From Solenopsis invicta (lineage: Eukaryota; Arthropoda; Insecta; Hymenoptera; Formicidae): 64,000 bases of DNA. The notes beneath the pieces were generated by a model, which saw only the letters and a list, made by a program, of their open reading frames with translations, had not been told where the DNA came from and searched no databases. Every line of letters begins with the position of its first letter. The first letter of the stretch is position 1. Positions 35,159-46,075 of this stretch are shown piece by piece. The stretch lies in contig NC_052669.1 in assembly GCF_016802725.1 (NCBI RefSeq), forward strand, positions 9,075,770 to 9,139,769, given 5' to 3'. Both the position numbers and the translations under genes were made by a program.

Positions 35159-35260
35159 GATTGGTGAACACCCGAAAAACGTTGAGAAAAGTTTAATACA
35201 ATCAATGTGTAACAAGCTTTGAATAAAAAAAAAAATAGGAAAAAGAAGGAGTGGTTGTAG
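35159..35260 (+). repeat. Diverged direct repeat, copy 2 of 2
   Basis: Matches copy 1 as GGTGAACACCCGAAAAACGT, AATACAATCAATGTG, AGCTTTGAATAAAA and GAGTGGTTGT, with a 6-bp deletion near the middle. Flanks do not match those of copy 1, so the unit is about 100-110 bp and the copies are 1.18 kb apart in the same orientation. Confidence 0.65.
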
Positions 35261-35439
35261 CCCCATTAATATGTACGCTTTCTGTAAGCGATATTCTATA
35301 TCTCATTTAAAGTATATACTTGAAATTTAATAGCACAGAAACGTACTGTAAACAGTTGCATCGCGTATAGAATTTCCTTATTTCCTTTCAGCTTATAAAA
35401 AATAAAAAAAAGCGGCAATTAATCATATTCGTCGACACG

Positions 35440-35870
35440 GTTATTGCGACTGTTGCGTGAAAAATACTGGAAAAGAGAGCAATAAGGGAAAGTAGATCGG
35501 GCGGGGAAACTGCCACCTTCTCTGTCATTCTGTCCCGTTTGTCTTTCAACTGGGTCCAATCTCCGTGACTTCGTCACTATACTCGTCTAGCGATCCGGTC
35601 CGTTCTTTCGTCTTCACTTCACCTGCGACTACTCGTCGGGTTTCACCTGGATCGTTCCGGCTTTGATGCTTTGGTGCTTCGCGGTTACCCCCCTCTGTCT
35701 CCCAGTGCGACCCTCCACTGGAAAAGCCGAGGAGTAATCGAATGCGATCATCGCGGAGTCGCCCGAGTCTCGACCAGCTGCACGCGACTGTGCAGGTGTG
35801 TTTGATCAGCGATCAGCTCGATTCCTACGCGTACATAATATGTTTCCCTATCGCTATGACATTCCTAAGG
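35440..35870. other. CpG/GC-richer block
   Basis: A short GC-rich island with pyrimidine-rich plus strand (CTTCTCTGTC-like words) and the donor-like GCAG|GTGTGT near 35787. It has no long open frame. An untranslated exon or conserved noncoding element is possible. Confidence 0.35.
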
Positions 35871-36952
35871 GGCAATTAGAAAGATTTTGTCCCGGAGAAA
35901 GCAGGTTGCTAGTAGAAGCAGGTTGATTATCATATGCTTGAACTTTTGTTCGTGATCTTCAGGTTTAATAAAATACCGGATTTTTATCCGATAGATCTCT
36001 GTATCAATTTCTTAATAATTGAATAGAATAATTGCACTGGTCCCTATATTTATTACCAATACATAGAAAAAGCTTAAAATGACTATTTCGACTAATCATC
36101 AAAGTCGAATAAACTTTCACTTAACAGTCAATTCGTTTTCGAATGTAAGGGAGATCGGGGAACTAAATGACCCATATTTTAGAATTTCAAAGCTATAATT
36201 TTTCCGATAATTAATTATTGTGACTGCCTATACAGACATGATAAAGACAATGTTCTTCTTCAACAGGTTAATGCTTACTACAACCATGTTGACCGTTTTA
36301 TTTTATAATAAGTGAAAATAGTTACGATATTATAATTTCTAATTATGCAATATTAATCTTTTTTCTATAGTAACAATTTTTACAGTTTTTAATTATAAAA
36401 TAAATTGGATATGATGTCGCGTCACCAAGAGTACAGCTAGCAGAAAGTTATATGCTACATTATGTCTGGATAGGTTATGTTATAGAGTGCACGTGGTAAG
36501 CACGCGGCAGAGCTTGCTACGTGCTTAAAAATTATTATAAAAAAAACTCAATATTTGCATAATTAAAAATATAATTATAAATAATTTAAATTAAATTATC
36601 AACCAATATAGCAATTGTAACACCAAAAGTTGAACACAACGTTGAGTCAGAAAAGGCCGACTAGAGAAATGAGATACATTTTACATTTTAGAAATATAAT
36701 AAACGCAAAAAAATGTAGATGCATGTTGATAAAAAAATGCTGTACGAGTCTTTGAGCGCATTATATCATATTAAACTCATAAAATGTATGAAATATGTAA
36801 AACAATTGAAACTTACTTCTATACAACTCTCTTTATTCTTCGATCAAATAATCCTTAGTAATCCATAGTAATTAAAATTTAGAACGTACACACACACATA
36901 CACATACATACACGCAGCACACATAAAATTTCACAGTTTTACACATATTTGT
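35871..36952. other. AT-rich stretch without a gene
   Basis: Contains the hairpin at 36489-36524 (listed) and an imperfect (CA)n tract at about 36889-36911. Nothing else seen. Confidence 0.5.
36489..36524. repeat. Hairpin, 13-bp stem
   Basis: GCACGTGGTAAGC (36489-36501) faces GCTTGCTACGTGC (36512-36524) over a 10-base loop. Eleven of 13 positions are Watson-Crick and the two others would be G-U pairs in RNA, so a plus-strand transcript could form a continuous 13-bp stem. The left arm carries a CACGTG E-box. It is too short for a typical miRNA precursor. Confidence 0.55.
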
Positions 36953-37176
36953 TTAAAAATTTTCAATTTCACAAATTATTTTATACATATTTGCCACAAC
37001 CTCTTCCGCTTTATATCCACCTTGGACTCCACATGAACTTCGAAGTGAAATTTTAAGTGGAAAGTCACTTGTAAATTTCCTATAATACTGTATTTTAGCA
37101 TACGTCTCCTCGAGTTCTATTTCTAAAGCAGTGCTTGGAATTTGTTGCACGTTTTGGGTTGATTTTTAAAGCGGCG
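36953..37176 (-). CDS. Unrecognised coding-like frame, possible terminal exon or remnant
   Basis: On the minus strand a frame of about 70 codons is open from a TAA near 37176 to a TAA at 36953-36955. Its translation is compositionally balanced (for example EIELEETYAKIQYYRKF, then CGVQGGYKAEEVV) despite AT-rich DNA. About 115 bases past the stop an AATAAA polyadenylation word lies on the same strand (36832-36837). There is no ATG near the start and no clear acceptor. It could be a last exon, a retrocopy fragment or chance. Not recognised as any family. Confidence 0.2.
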
Positions 37177-37188
37177 CGTCGCGACGCG
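37175..37188. repeat. 14-bp perfect palindrome CGCGTCGCGACGCG
   Basis: A self-complementary 14-mer made entirely of CpG-rich sequence, with NruI-type TCGCGA at the centre. It lies at the left edge of a short GC-richer patch. Role unknown. Confidence 0.7.
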
Positions 37189-38138
37189 TGCTATCCTCTC
37201 CACTATCATTCATGGACGTCGTGCCGTCGAATTGTGAACTATAGTAGGAAAGGCTGGGAGTCTTTTACCACCAGCCACTTGTGCTTGAACAGTGAAAAAC
37301 TCTAGGCATCGGTCGCTGTGAATGGCTGTGGTCAGTCGCAACGTGGTCAAATGAGACGCTCCTGCAGGGTACTACATTCCCAAGTAGCAAGCGTTACTTT
37401 AGAAATCGGCCCAAAATGTGCGACTAATTTTGAATATTTGTTCTAAAGACTTTAATCCAGCGAGAAATAATAATAAAATCGTTTAACATTGACTGTTTTA
37501 ATTTAGAAAATGTTTTCTTTAAATTCTGTTGTTAAACGATATGTAACATTCAAGACAATGGTTATTTGGAAATATAAAAAATTTTAATTTATTTAGAAAT
37601 ATCTATAACAAAGACAATGCTTTTCCAAATATCATTATTATATTATTTCTATAAAATTGTTCTTATAAACAAACATTTTAAAAATTAATTATAAACAGCA
37701 TTTTCAAAGGAAATAACGATATAACACAGTAGCTGAAGAAACTTGATAAAATTCTTTTTATATAAATGTATGTTATTAATATCATAATTGCCCATTACTC
37801 TTAATATCATTTTTATAATTTTGATATTTTATGAGAGCAAGAATATTTCACAAAATAATTCTACGCTCTCGACTTATAATTTTATGGTATTAACAGAATC
37901 GTCAAAAATATCATAACTGTACATATACTTGTATATTTTTTTCGCGCTTTTAATAAAGATACTATGAAGTGACTCAGCAGCGTCGAATTATTTTTTTCTC
38001 ATATTTTTTTTAGTTGTCTTTTTGGGGAGCAGAGTTTTTAAGAACGAAATTCTCTAATATGGTAGCACGCGACACGATGGATAATTTTAATTTAAAAGAT
38101 AGGACAAATAAGTACGCTTTAGCACACACTTCATCCAA

Positions 38139-38182
38139 GGGATGTCCCAGGGACGTCCTTAGGACGTACGGATGTCTCTGGA
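38139..38182. repeat. Cluster of degenerate 10-11 bp GGGAYGTCC-like units
   Basis: Four adjoining units read GGGATGTCCC, GGGACGTCCT, AGGACGTACGG and GATGTCTCTGG. The second contains the palindrome GGACGTCC (38151-38158), and adjacent units can fold on each other. It looks like a short degenerate satellite or the end of a fold-back element. Confidence 0.5.
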
Positions 38183-38628
38183 AGATGTATGCTGCTAGGG
38201 TACAAATTGATTTTAGCGACAACTTTTTCGAATGAAAATTTAATTTGTCAGAAGAAATACAGCAGCAATTAATCTCGTAATTTTCAACTGATATTTATAT
38301 AATAATTAATCACTATCTTGGACTCAATCAGTTTAATACGATGGCCTTCGCGTCCTCGATTTTTTTCAGACAGAAGCTCGTCCTCCACCAAGCCGCCAAA
38401 TCTGGCCTCGACGCATCTTGTTTGCCTCGCTTGAAATTTTATGTATTAGTTTCGCTTCTTTCATATAAAACCGCCCACTCATCCCGGTCGACGTTGCATT
38501 ATAACAACCTTGTTGCGCAGTGCATTTTGGGATACCGTGTTTCGATGCACAATAAGGGAGCGCGCAGCCAGGCGAAAGAAAGATGAATTAAAAGGCAACG
38601 AAGGCTTGCGAATACTACTCGCCGACCT

Positions 38629-38688
38629 TAATTTTGCGATGTTATCCACGTCGAAGACTCAAGACGAATTGCAATTTACCAGCGGCGA
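38629..38688 (+). repeat. Dispersed direct repeat, copy A
   Basis: Contains CTTAATTTTGCGATG, TATCCACGTCGAAGA, GACGAA and TTGCAATTTA in order. Copy B at 41218-41285 has CTTAATCACGCGATG, TATCTGCGTCGAAGA, CACGAAG and TTGCAATTTA. Roughly three quarters of positions agree. Differences are mainly transitions. The pair encloses the open frame at 39.25-40.31 kb. Confidence 0.6.
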
Positions 38689-39253
38689 TTTTGGGGGCAC
38701 ATGCAACGTCAGATCGCGCTTGAATGCTAAAGAATAATAGCGCACAAAAGCTCCCTTGTAACAATGCTTCAAGACTACATCATCTTTTTTTTGCTCGATT
38801 TCTTTCAGATAAATAAGTTGGATTTGTGAGGAAAAATCTATATGAATGTAGAGAATGTTGTAAAAAAATGCAAAGAGCTTTAAATTCAGAAAAATGTATC
38901 GATGTAAAGTCACGAAAATTTCATTGTTTTTTATAACAAGAAAATTTTACATTCTAAAAATATTCACCACCGTTATAAAAATTATAAAAAAAAATTACAT
39001 CTCAATATTTCGTAGTATATTATTTTTAATATTGCTAATACTTGGTAGGAATTTTTAGTATTGTGAGTATTATTGTAAATATTTTCTTTCCTCATTTTCT
39101 TTTTTAAATGTATTTAGTGATAAACATTGCTTCATATTATTTCAATCTTAATAAATTAAAAAATTCAATACAAAGTACAGATTCGTTTTCTTTTTTAAGT
39201 ACATTAGAGAAAGTACGTGCAAGCGGAAAAGAAGAGGATTCGAAGAGAAATGA

Positions 39254-40324
39254 TGCTCCGTAGTTTTCTCGTTATTACAACGTTCCAGTTTACACAATGT
39301 TGTATCGCGCGTTAGGCGACGAACAGTACCTATCAATCTTCCCAAACGCAGAAGTAGTACTCTGTTATTTATTGCCATTTACTGGATCGTGTTCCGCGGT
39401 GCGCCGCGTAATCGGTCGGGTCGATTGGCGATCTCAAGGGGCGAATTAAGAACGCGCTTCCATTACGCGAAAGAAGGGTGTACGTACAGGTTGTATCGCT
39501 CTTCTCTTGTATCCCATATATACCTACAACACCTCGGAGCCAAGCGGAGAAAATGCAATCAATCAAAAATTACACGTAATCGTAGCGACAGTAAGAGCAT
39601 CGCTAGTACCGTTACAACCGTCCCGCTCGCTTTCCATTTCGCGCAAAGAATCCGCATCGAATACATTCCTAAATTCGTCCGTGAACTTTCCGTGCTCGAG
39701 GCACGACTCTGTCTCCCATTTAGTTCGTGCACGATAGCTCAAATACATTTTTCAGATGGCATGCAAGGAACACAAACATACGCTCGGTGCTTTCATGCGA
39801 GTCGCGAAAATTGGAGTAACTTCTCCCCCTTCAACTTCTACTTCGACGTCGAAGTTACCGTACGAAGGGGATTGTTGTCCTACCAAAATTTTATATTATG
39901 CATCGTACTGCATAAACAATTAACCAATTTCTGCTTAATCCGTGCTTTCTTTCCAACAAACTTCACTATTAATTTCGTAAATTAAAGCATGTCTCCAGCG
40001 CAGTGGAATCGACACATTAGTCGCGCTTCGTTTCGCAGGTGCATAAAATCGTCGATTCACCCTTTCCCGCAATCTTCTTGCGCCGAGGCGTGTGCGGTGA
40101 GGTGTTGGAAAGAGTACGTCGAGAAACGAGCACCAGGAAGAACATATGGTGGCGTAGTACGCAAGACGTCCATGACGCAGGGGAACAAAGAGAACATTCT
40201 CCCAGTGCCGGGTCAGTTTTTGAAGAAAGTGAATATAGATATAGGGTCAATCCGAGAGATCGCATTGCGGAAGAATACGAGTCGTGTAAATATAAATTCG
40301 ATTATTTTAACAGTAAGTAGATAA
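39254..40324 (+). CDS. Unusually long open frame with one internal stop, ending at a donor
   Basis: In one plus frame, codons are open for 243 triplets from 39254 to 39982, interrupted by TAA at 39983-39985, and then open again to the TAA at 40322-40324. So 357 triplets carry one internal stop, where I would expect around 15-20 at this composition. The second part ends at ACA|GTAAGT (donor at 40313), only nine bases before the final stop. No ATG appears before 39761. The translation is basic and Ser/Arg-rich with no recognised domain. It may be one or two exons, a decaying gene or a compositional effect. Within it a 16-bp palindrome ACTTCGACGTCGAAGT lies at 39840-39855. Confidence 0.25.
40017..40064 (+). 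repeat. Direct repeat r1 with acceptor-like core
   Basis: Core CGCTTCGTTTCGCAGGTGCA followed by TAAAATCGTCGATTC. A second copy r2 at about 40736-40778 reads CGCTTCGTTCCGCAGGTGCG then CAAAATAATCGATCC. About 80% of 41 aligned positions agree. Each core resembles a splice acceptor (TTYCGCAG|GTGC). In r1 the acceptor would open an exon 40039-40312 bounded by the GTAAGT donor. In r2 all three frames close within about 35 bases. Confidence 0.6.
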
Positions 40325-40735
40325 AAACAGAAAAATACTTTCTCTATATCTGTTCTGCAATTAAAGGCAACTTTTTAAAATTCCAAATGTAGGTCATTGC
40401 AGAAATATCCGACCTCTTAATTACATTCGTCGGAGCTAATAAAGTTATATCGATTGCACCGGGGAGATGCAGAAAAGAAAGTAATCGTGTTTTGTCTTTC
40501 CTTTCGTATCAGAGGCAATACTGTAATTAATCGAAACAATAATTAAATGTACGTAAGAAATGTAAAGAGATTTTAATATTTTTTTTCTTTTTGCGAATTT
40601 CGTTGCTTGTATTGTTGACGTTACACATAGGTCAACGAAACCAAGCGTAAATACAATAAAGACATATGTTAAACGTCAGTTTCGCTTCTCCTTTATATTC
40701 AGTTTCAAAGATTATGCCACTTTCTCAGTCGGCGC

Positions 40736-40778
40736 GTTAGTTACGCTTCGTTCCGCAGGTGCGCAAAATAATCGATCC
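40736..40778 (+). repeat. Direct repeat r2 with acceptor-like core
   Basis: Partner of r1, about 0.7 kb downstream in the same orientation. Flanks do not match beyond the aligned core. See r1 for the comparison. Confidence 0.6.
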
Positions 40779-41053
40779 CTTTTGAACTAAATCGCGTAAT
40801 ACATAATCATGTTGCTTTCATGCGCAAGCACATTGTGCAGAAACGGTAAGAAATGTAAAAAAAAAAAATGACATGGCATCGGAACTGACGTATATGTAAA
40901 GCCGAATCCAAATCGCTGAAACACAAAAGGGAGAAAGAAGAAAGAAATTAGAGGAGAACAAAAAGCAAAAGGAAACGAGATATCTTGAAAAATAAAAGCT
41001 TGAAAGTACTTATCGGATAAAATAACTTCTTTTAGAATAAAATTATGCTTGAC

Positions 41054-41075
41054 AGGATAGTCGAAAGACTATCCT
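41054..41075. repeat. Perfect 9-bp stem with GAAA tetraloop
   Basis: AGGATAGTC (41054-41062), GAAA (41063-41066), GACTATCCT (41067-41075). The stem is perfect and the loop belongs to the GNRA class, the stable tetraloop type seen in structured RNAs, if transcribed from the plus strand. It is not followed by a T-run of terminator type. Function unknown. Confidence 0.65.
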
Positions 41076-41099
41076 CAAATACAAAGTTATTTTTACTTT

Positions 41100-41720
41100 C
41101 GCGCGTAGAACGACGTATCGCGTTACATGAATTTCGCGAAAACTGGCGCACCGAGTTACATCGCCGCGAATCCGCGGGATGAGAGAGGCAGGAGGTGAAG
41201 CACTGTCCTGCGGACTGGTCTTAATCACGCGATGCTATCTGCGTCGAAGATACGGGACACGAAGTTGCAATTTAGCGGAGACGCGCATCGAGGATGAAAG
41301 GCGCGAAGGACGGAGGGCGGTGAAAGAAGGAGCGAGCGGCGGAGGAGGAGAAGAGATCGGCACGAGGGCGAGATAGAGGCGAAATAAAAGGAACTTCCAA
41401 TTAAATTCTTTCGTTAGCCTGGCGGCGGCCTCCGTCCCGGCTCTCGCCGCTTCTCGTCGCTCACTTCTGCGGCGGCGATTGCATTTTTCCCGTCGCGATT
41501 ATGCGGGCGCCACCTGCCCGCACGTGACTCGCGCCGCGAGCGCGGAGCGAAGCGGAAACGAGCGTATGCAAGTTGCGATGAACTGGCGTAATTGCGATAA
41601 TGATATCCGACAGCGTTATACCGCCGTAATTTATCGCGACCCGACCGGGCGACACCGGAGTCTGTGCGCTTGCGACCGCAAAATAATAAACTGGCGGTTT
41701 ATCTGAATGTGATACGCGAA
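41100..41720. other. CpG-rich block
   Basis: Strongly CpG-rich, with plus-strand purine bias at about 41.29-41.38 kb. It includes repeat copy B at its left side. Overlapping short frames on both strands and no clear donor. A promoter or untranslated-exon candidate. Confidence 0.4.
41218..41285 (+). repeat. Dispersed direct repeat, copy B
   Basis: Partner of the copy at 38629-38688, 2.6 kb away in the same orientation. It is more CpG-rich than copy A, as if A had lost CpG by deamination. Confidence 0.6.
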
Positions 41721-44700
41721 TGCGAATTCAGTTTCACAGCGGAATCGTCCAAGCAGACGTCTCGGGTTTCGTGGGACACCTTTATTTAATTTCCCTCAAT
41801 TTATTTTATTTTTACTCCTTTCGTTTCGATAATCAATGTTGATAACCGGTTCAATGCGAAGCAATCTAATCTGTCTCGCATTCGGTGTGCGATTGAATTG
41901 GGAGCTCTGCCTAAACATGGTTTAGAAAACATTTTGAGTAATCTTACTCCCGAGATAGCGTGTGAATGCGACTGCTCGAATGTGACTGCTGATTTGTATG
42001 TGTGACGAGGGGTGAATTTTATTCGCGTTGCATGCGCGAGGAACGGGGCATAGTCGTCTACGTGAGATGCACATGACTCGTCGCGACCGCGCGCGAGACG
42101 TGGGTTCCAATAAACAGCCAAGCTTGAATAGACGCGATCGGCGCCGAGTAATTAGCAACAGTGCGTATGTCGGACACGTGTGTAAACGCAGCGTGTCTGT
42201 ACAACACGACTGGTACATTCAGTTGGGAAAGAATGCTATTTAAAATCATTAATTTTTTGACATGCTTAACCGCGCTGGTCGCAACACGGAGACGTGTACC
42301 TATATGCGAAACGATCGATCTTAACGTCGGCAAGACGTTTCCCCTGTGCCGTTGACACGAGTGTCCTAAAATGTACAGGGATGATCTTGGGAATAGTGTT
42401 TCTTAACAAAATCGTTCAGATAATATCAAATGGCTAAAGTTGTTTAAAAATTATTATAAAAAGTTAGCGCTTTTTCAATATTGAGGTATATAAATAAAAA
42501 ATAATTTTCTTTTGTTTTTCGAAATGGAAAAAGGGATATAGCTCGTGAAGAAAGAGAGCACTATAAATGTATAACAACTGTATTACTTAATATTTCGTCA
42601 TTAATACATAACTGCAAGTGGAAATTTTAATAACATGATTGTTGAGTTCTCTTTACGCGATTCTTATAAGGCTAAAATTTGAATAAATAAAGCTTTTATG
42701 TTTATATCATACGTGCATTTGAGGAGATACTTAAAAGTTTCTGAAATTATTCTTAAAATGTTTGTATTCTTTTAATTTTTTTTAAATTTTTATTTCTTAT
42801 TTCATTTTTTTTTATTTTAATTTTTTAAACCGCTTAGTCATCTTTGCAAGAATATTACACAATGGAATGTAAAGGTAGACATCTGTTGGATGAAAGGAGA
42901 AAACGTTGATAAAGCGTCATCTCCATGGGTTGCTATATGGATTCGATCGAGATACTTGGAGAATGTTGATATAACCGATCGTCGGTGATTAAATTTACAG
43001 CATTATAATAGTATGAAAAATTTATAATTAAAACAAAATTTAATTAAAACTAATTTATTAAACTCAAAATAAATTAAAATATAACAGTTTGTTGTTACAG
43101 ATATATTTCTTTGCAGTACTCATCAGCAAATGTACAATATTTCAATTGAAATATTTTAAATTAATTGTGGCAATTTTAATATAATGTAATATGATACAAG
43201 GTAATACAACAAAATTTGATATCAATTTTTTCACGTAAGGAAATGTAGCATCCTTAACATTTATCAAATAACACATACGATGATTAATGATATGTACATA
43301 ATTGTAATGATAACATATATATTATCATTATTATTTACAAATGTAAAATAATTCAGTTAAATTAATATTCATCAAAGGAGAACGTGCATAACATTTGTTC
43401 GTGATATTGTCATTCTCTATTCGTCCAACCAAAGCAGAAACAGTGGCAAGAATGAGATATTATGGCGACGGTGATTTCAATGCAAAACGACATCTAGAAT
43501 CGATTTAATTCTTGGAATATTATTGTATGAAAAATTTTGTATTATTAAAGAATGTATAAAATATTTCTATAGAAAATATTACTGACGTATAGAAACTAAC
43601 TCTTTGAAATTAAAGCGAAAGAATATTGATAATAATCGTTATTTTACAAGAATAAAAATCATGTAAATATATCTTGATTCAAATTTGCGTTTAAAAAAAA
43701 TTTTTAAATACGTTCTTCTATATACAGTTTTAGATATTTGCAAAAATACATTTACTAGAATTGAAAGAAAAAGTCAAGCAATAAATCATTTAAAAAGTTA
43801 TCTATCTTATCGACAAGGCTTTGCGCACTGCTACAAGGTTCTCAGAAATGAAAGTGTTTCTAGTGCATCTCGCATATTCATATTATTGAATACTATCAAC
43901 TTTTTAATATTAATAATTATTTGCTACAAAATTAAACTTTGCGAAATGTTAACTTTTTAATTTATTTTATACATAATTTTATTTTATTACTAGTATCTTT
44001 TTGATGTACTTAAATACTATTTTTGTAAAAAGTTACAAAGCAACCATAAGTTTTTCATTATCATTTATTAAAGTTGAATTAATATCAAAAGAATATTAAT
44101 AGATACTTGCAATGATAAATTTATATTTGGTTAAACTGAATCTACTTATTTTATTCATTTTTTCGAATGTTGTAAAGAATGTTGTAACTATCTCTTTTTC
44201 TCAAGTGTAATTAAAAATACATAATATAATACACGTAAAAGTAAAAATATTTTTCAAATTAATGGATTTTTATAAAATAAGATAAGAAAAAGAAAAAGTG
44301 TCGTTCCATGTACTGAAAGTACAGGATACTTTTGATAAAGACTTTGCTGAAGAAATGAGATAAATAATTAATATCTTCAATCAAATAATAATTAATATTA
44401 ATCAATTCATTATTAATCAATAATAATCAATGCCATAGAATATTCTACAGTGTCCATATCGTTTACTGTCTAAATCAAGTTTAATCCTAAAGCATAACAC
44501 GTAATCCTACTATTATAACGATTATCGTATTCAGGTATAATGATAATATTAACTAATGATTCATATTTACTAAGTAATGTAAACAGCAGTAAAGAGATTG
44601 TTTTAAAGAGAATTATAACAATTGCAAAAAATAAATCTTGAGCCTACTTGAACACATTCCATTTCCCAGTCACGAAAATATGCAGGGCGCGCATAATCGA

Positions 44701-45540
44701 TTCTCACGCGCGCGAGATCTGCTGTAATTCTTTAATCCATCCTGATCTCGATCGTACTGAAACGACGTTGTAAATGTAGTTCGCGAAATTAGTTCGTGAC
44801 TTCGTGCAAGGATTAAACAGCACGCCGACGTCATCCAGCACCAATCAGAGAGTTTGACTCGACGGGGCACGATTAAACCGGGTTAATAAGTTGCTTAAGT
44901 GCAAATCTCTCCAAACGGTCGAGCGAGCGTGCGTTGTTCGGCTGGAAACTTCTTCCTCGCGGAAGTTTACTCCTGTAACGATCTTGTCCGCCCAACTAAT
45001 AAATGGACTTGGACCATTCGCGGCCGAGTCCACTAATGGAAGTAACCGCTCGTGTAATCAAATAACCCCTCTTCTTTTTCCCTTCTCAAATGCAGTTAGG
45101 CAGTGCAACTATCAGCACTTTCGCCACAAATTTATACGTGGGTCAAGACGCTTTGCTTCTATTACATTGTTACCAGGAACAGGTCAATTATACAACGCGA
45201 TATGACAAGGATTATTATTAGGTAGTCACTTATCAAATCAAGATTATCGCGTTGATCATACAAAAACTGAACTCATAATCTATAATTTTCTACTTAAGCC
45301 AGACATCAATCATTATCACATATTTCGAATGATGCAATCATTAATTTTCCTTACATCATCGTAGGCAGGATATAATAAATTTCGTGGGAATAGAGAAAGT
45401 TTCACACACCTAAAAGTCATGTTTTTTTTAAATAACACGAATATTATAAAATTAGTATTTTACATAAAACGCATATTTTTTCAAGAATTTTCAGAACTTC
45501 GCAAATCTTTTATTACGAGTGAATATGAACGATTATAGCA
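41721..45540. other. Stretch without a supported gene
   Basis: Moderately GC-rich to about 42.35 kb, then AT-rich to 44.65 kb, then mixed. A 91-codon plus frame (43685-43960) is Lys/Ile/Leu-rich and not called. T-run low complexity lies at 42.77-42.83 kb. No repeats of note. Confidence 0.45.
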
Positions 45541-45743
45541 GGCACTTTGTATCAATTGCTCGCTACGCGCAGGGATAATATTGGACGTCGACTGCACCGT
45601 TTCAGCTTTTTAATCATCTTGCGCAAGGGAATTTAACTTTCTCGCGTTTATAAGAATTTCGTCGCGCGACACTCGCTCGATCGACGCCGTTCAAAGTGAC
45701 AGTGTAATAATTTCTCGACACGCCGGCGAAGGGTTAATCTCAC

Positions 45744-45952
45744 CTGCATCTCGGATCCAAACAAATTGCTCCGACGCTCCCACCCCCGCTCTCCCCCGTA
45801 TCCTCCCGTCTTTCCCGCATTTTCAGAGATTCTTGGCGCGCACCTGCGCGCGACACTTTGTCCCACGTCGTTATTCACCGCGGTCGCCGCCCCGCGACCG
45901 GCAAATTTTGCGACGTCTCTCGCTGAAATCTCTCGTTAAATTATCGTGAACG
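45744..45952 (-). CDS. Possible minus-strand first exon ending ATGCAG|GTGAGA
   Basis: On the minus strand, GATCCGAGATGCAG|GTGAGATT gives a consensus donor with the last exon base at 45744 and an ATG at 45747-45749. Upstream in the same frame no other ATG appears before an in-frame TAA near 45950, so if coding begins here only Met-Gln precede the intron and the rest of the interval is 5' UTR. The CpG-rich setting agrees with a promoter-proximal exon. The alternative is chance co-occurrence of ATG and donor. No downstream exon was found. Confidence 0.25.
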
Positions 45953-46053
45953 AACATAGAAGCGGGAATAACTTCGTCGCCGGCTCGGCCACTTTACAAT
46001 TTCAATTAACAGCTTGACGATCTACTCTTTTATACGCTCAAGTCGTCGCGACA

Positions 46054-46075
46054 TTTTTTTTTTTTTTTTTTTTTT
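46054..46075. repeat. T22 homopolymer flanked by complementary words
   Basis: A run of 22 T between CGTCGC (left) and GCGACG (right), so the run would form the loop of a short GC stem. Length is likely variable. An old poly(A) tail of a minus-strand retrocopy is possible, but no retrocopy body was recognised. Confidence 0.85.

Larger units (their letters stand above)
37190..39250. other. Mostly AT-rich stretch without a supported gene
   Basis: AT-rich from 37.4 to 38.0 kb and from 38.75 to 39.2 kb. Between them, 38.34-38.74 kb is GC-richer with short plus frames. It also contains a cluster of degenerate GGRACGTCC-like units at 38139-38182 and the repeat copy at 38629-38688. Confidence 0.4.
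40325..41100. other. Stretch without a supported gene
   Basis: AT-rich with purine-rich low complexity at about 40.92-41.0 kb. Contains r2 and the hairpin at 41054-41075, both listed. Confidence 0.45.
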
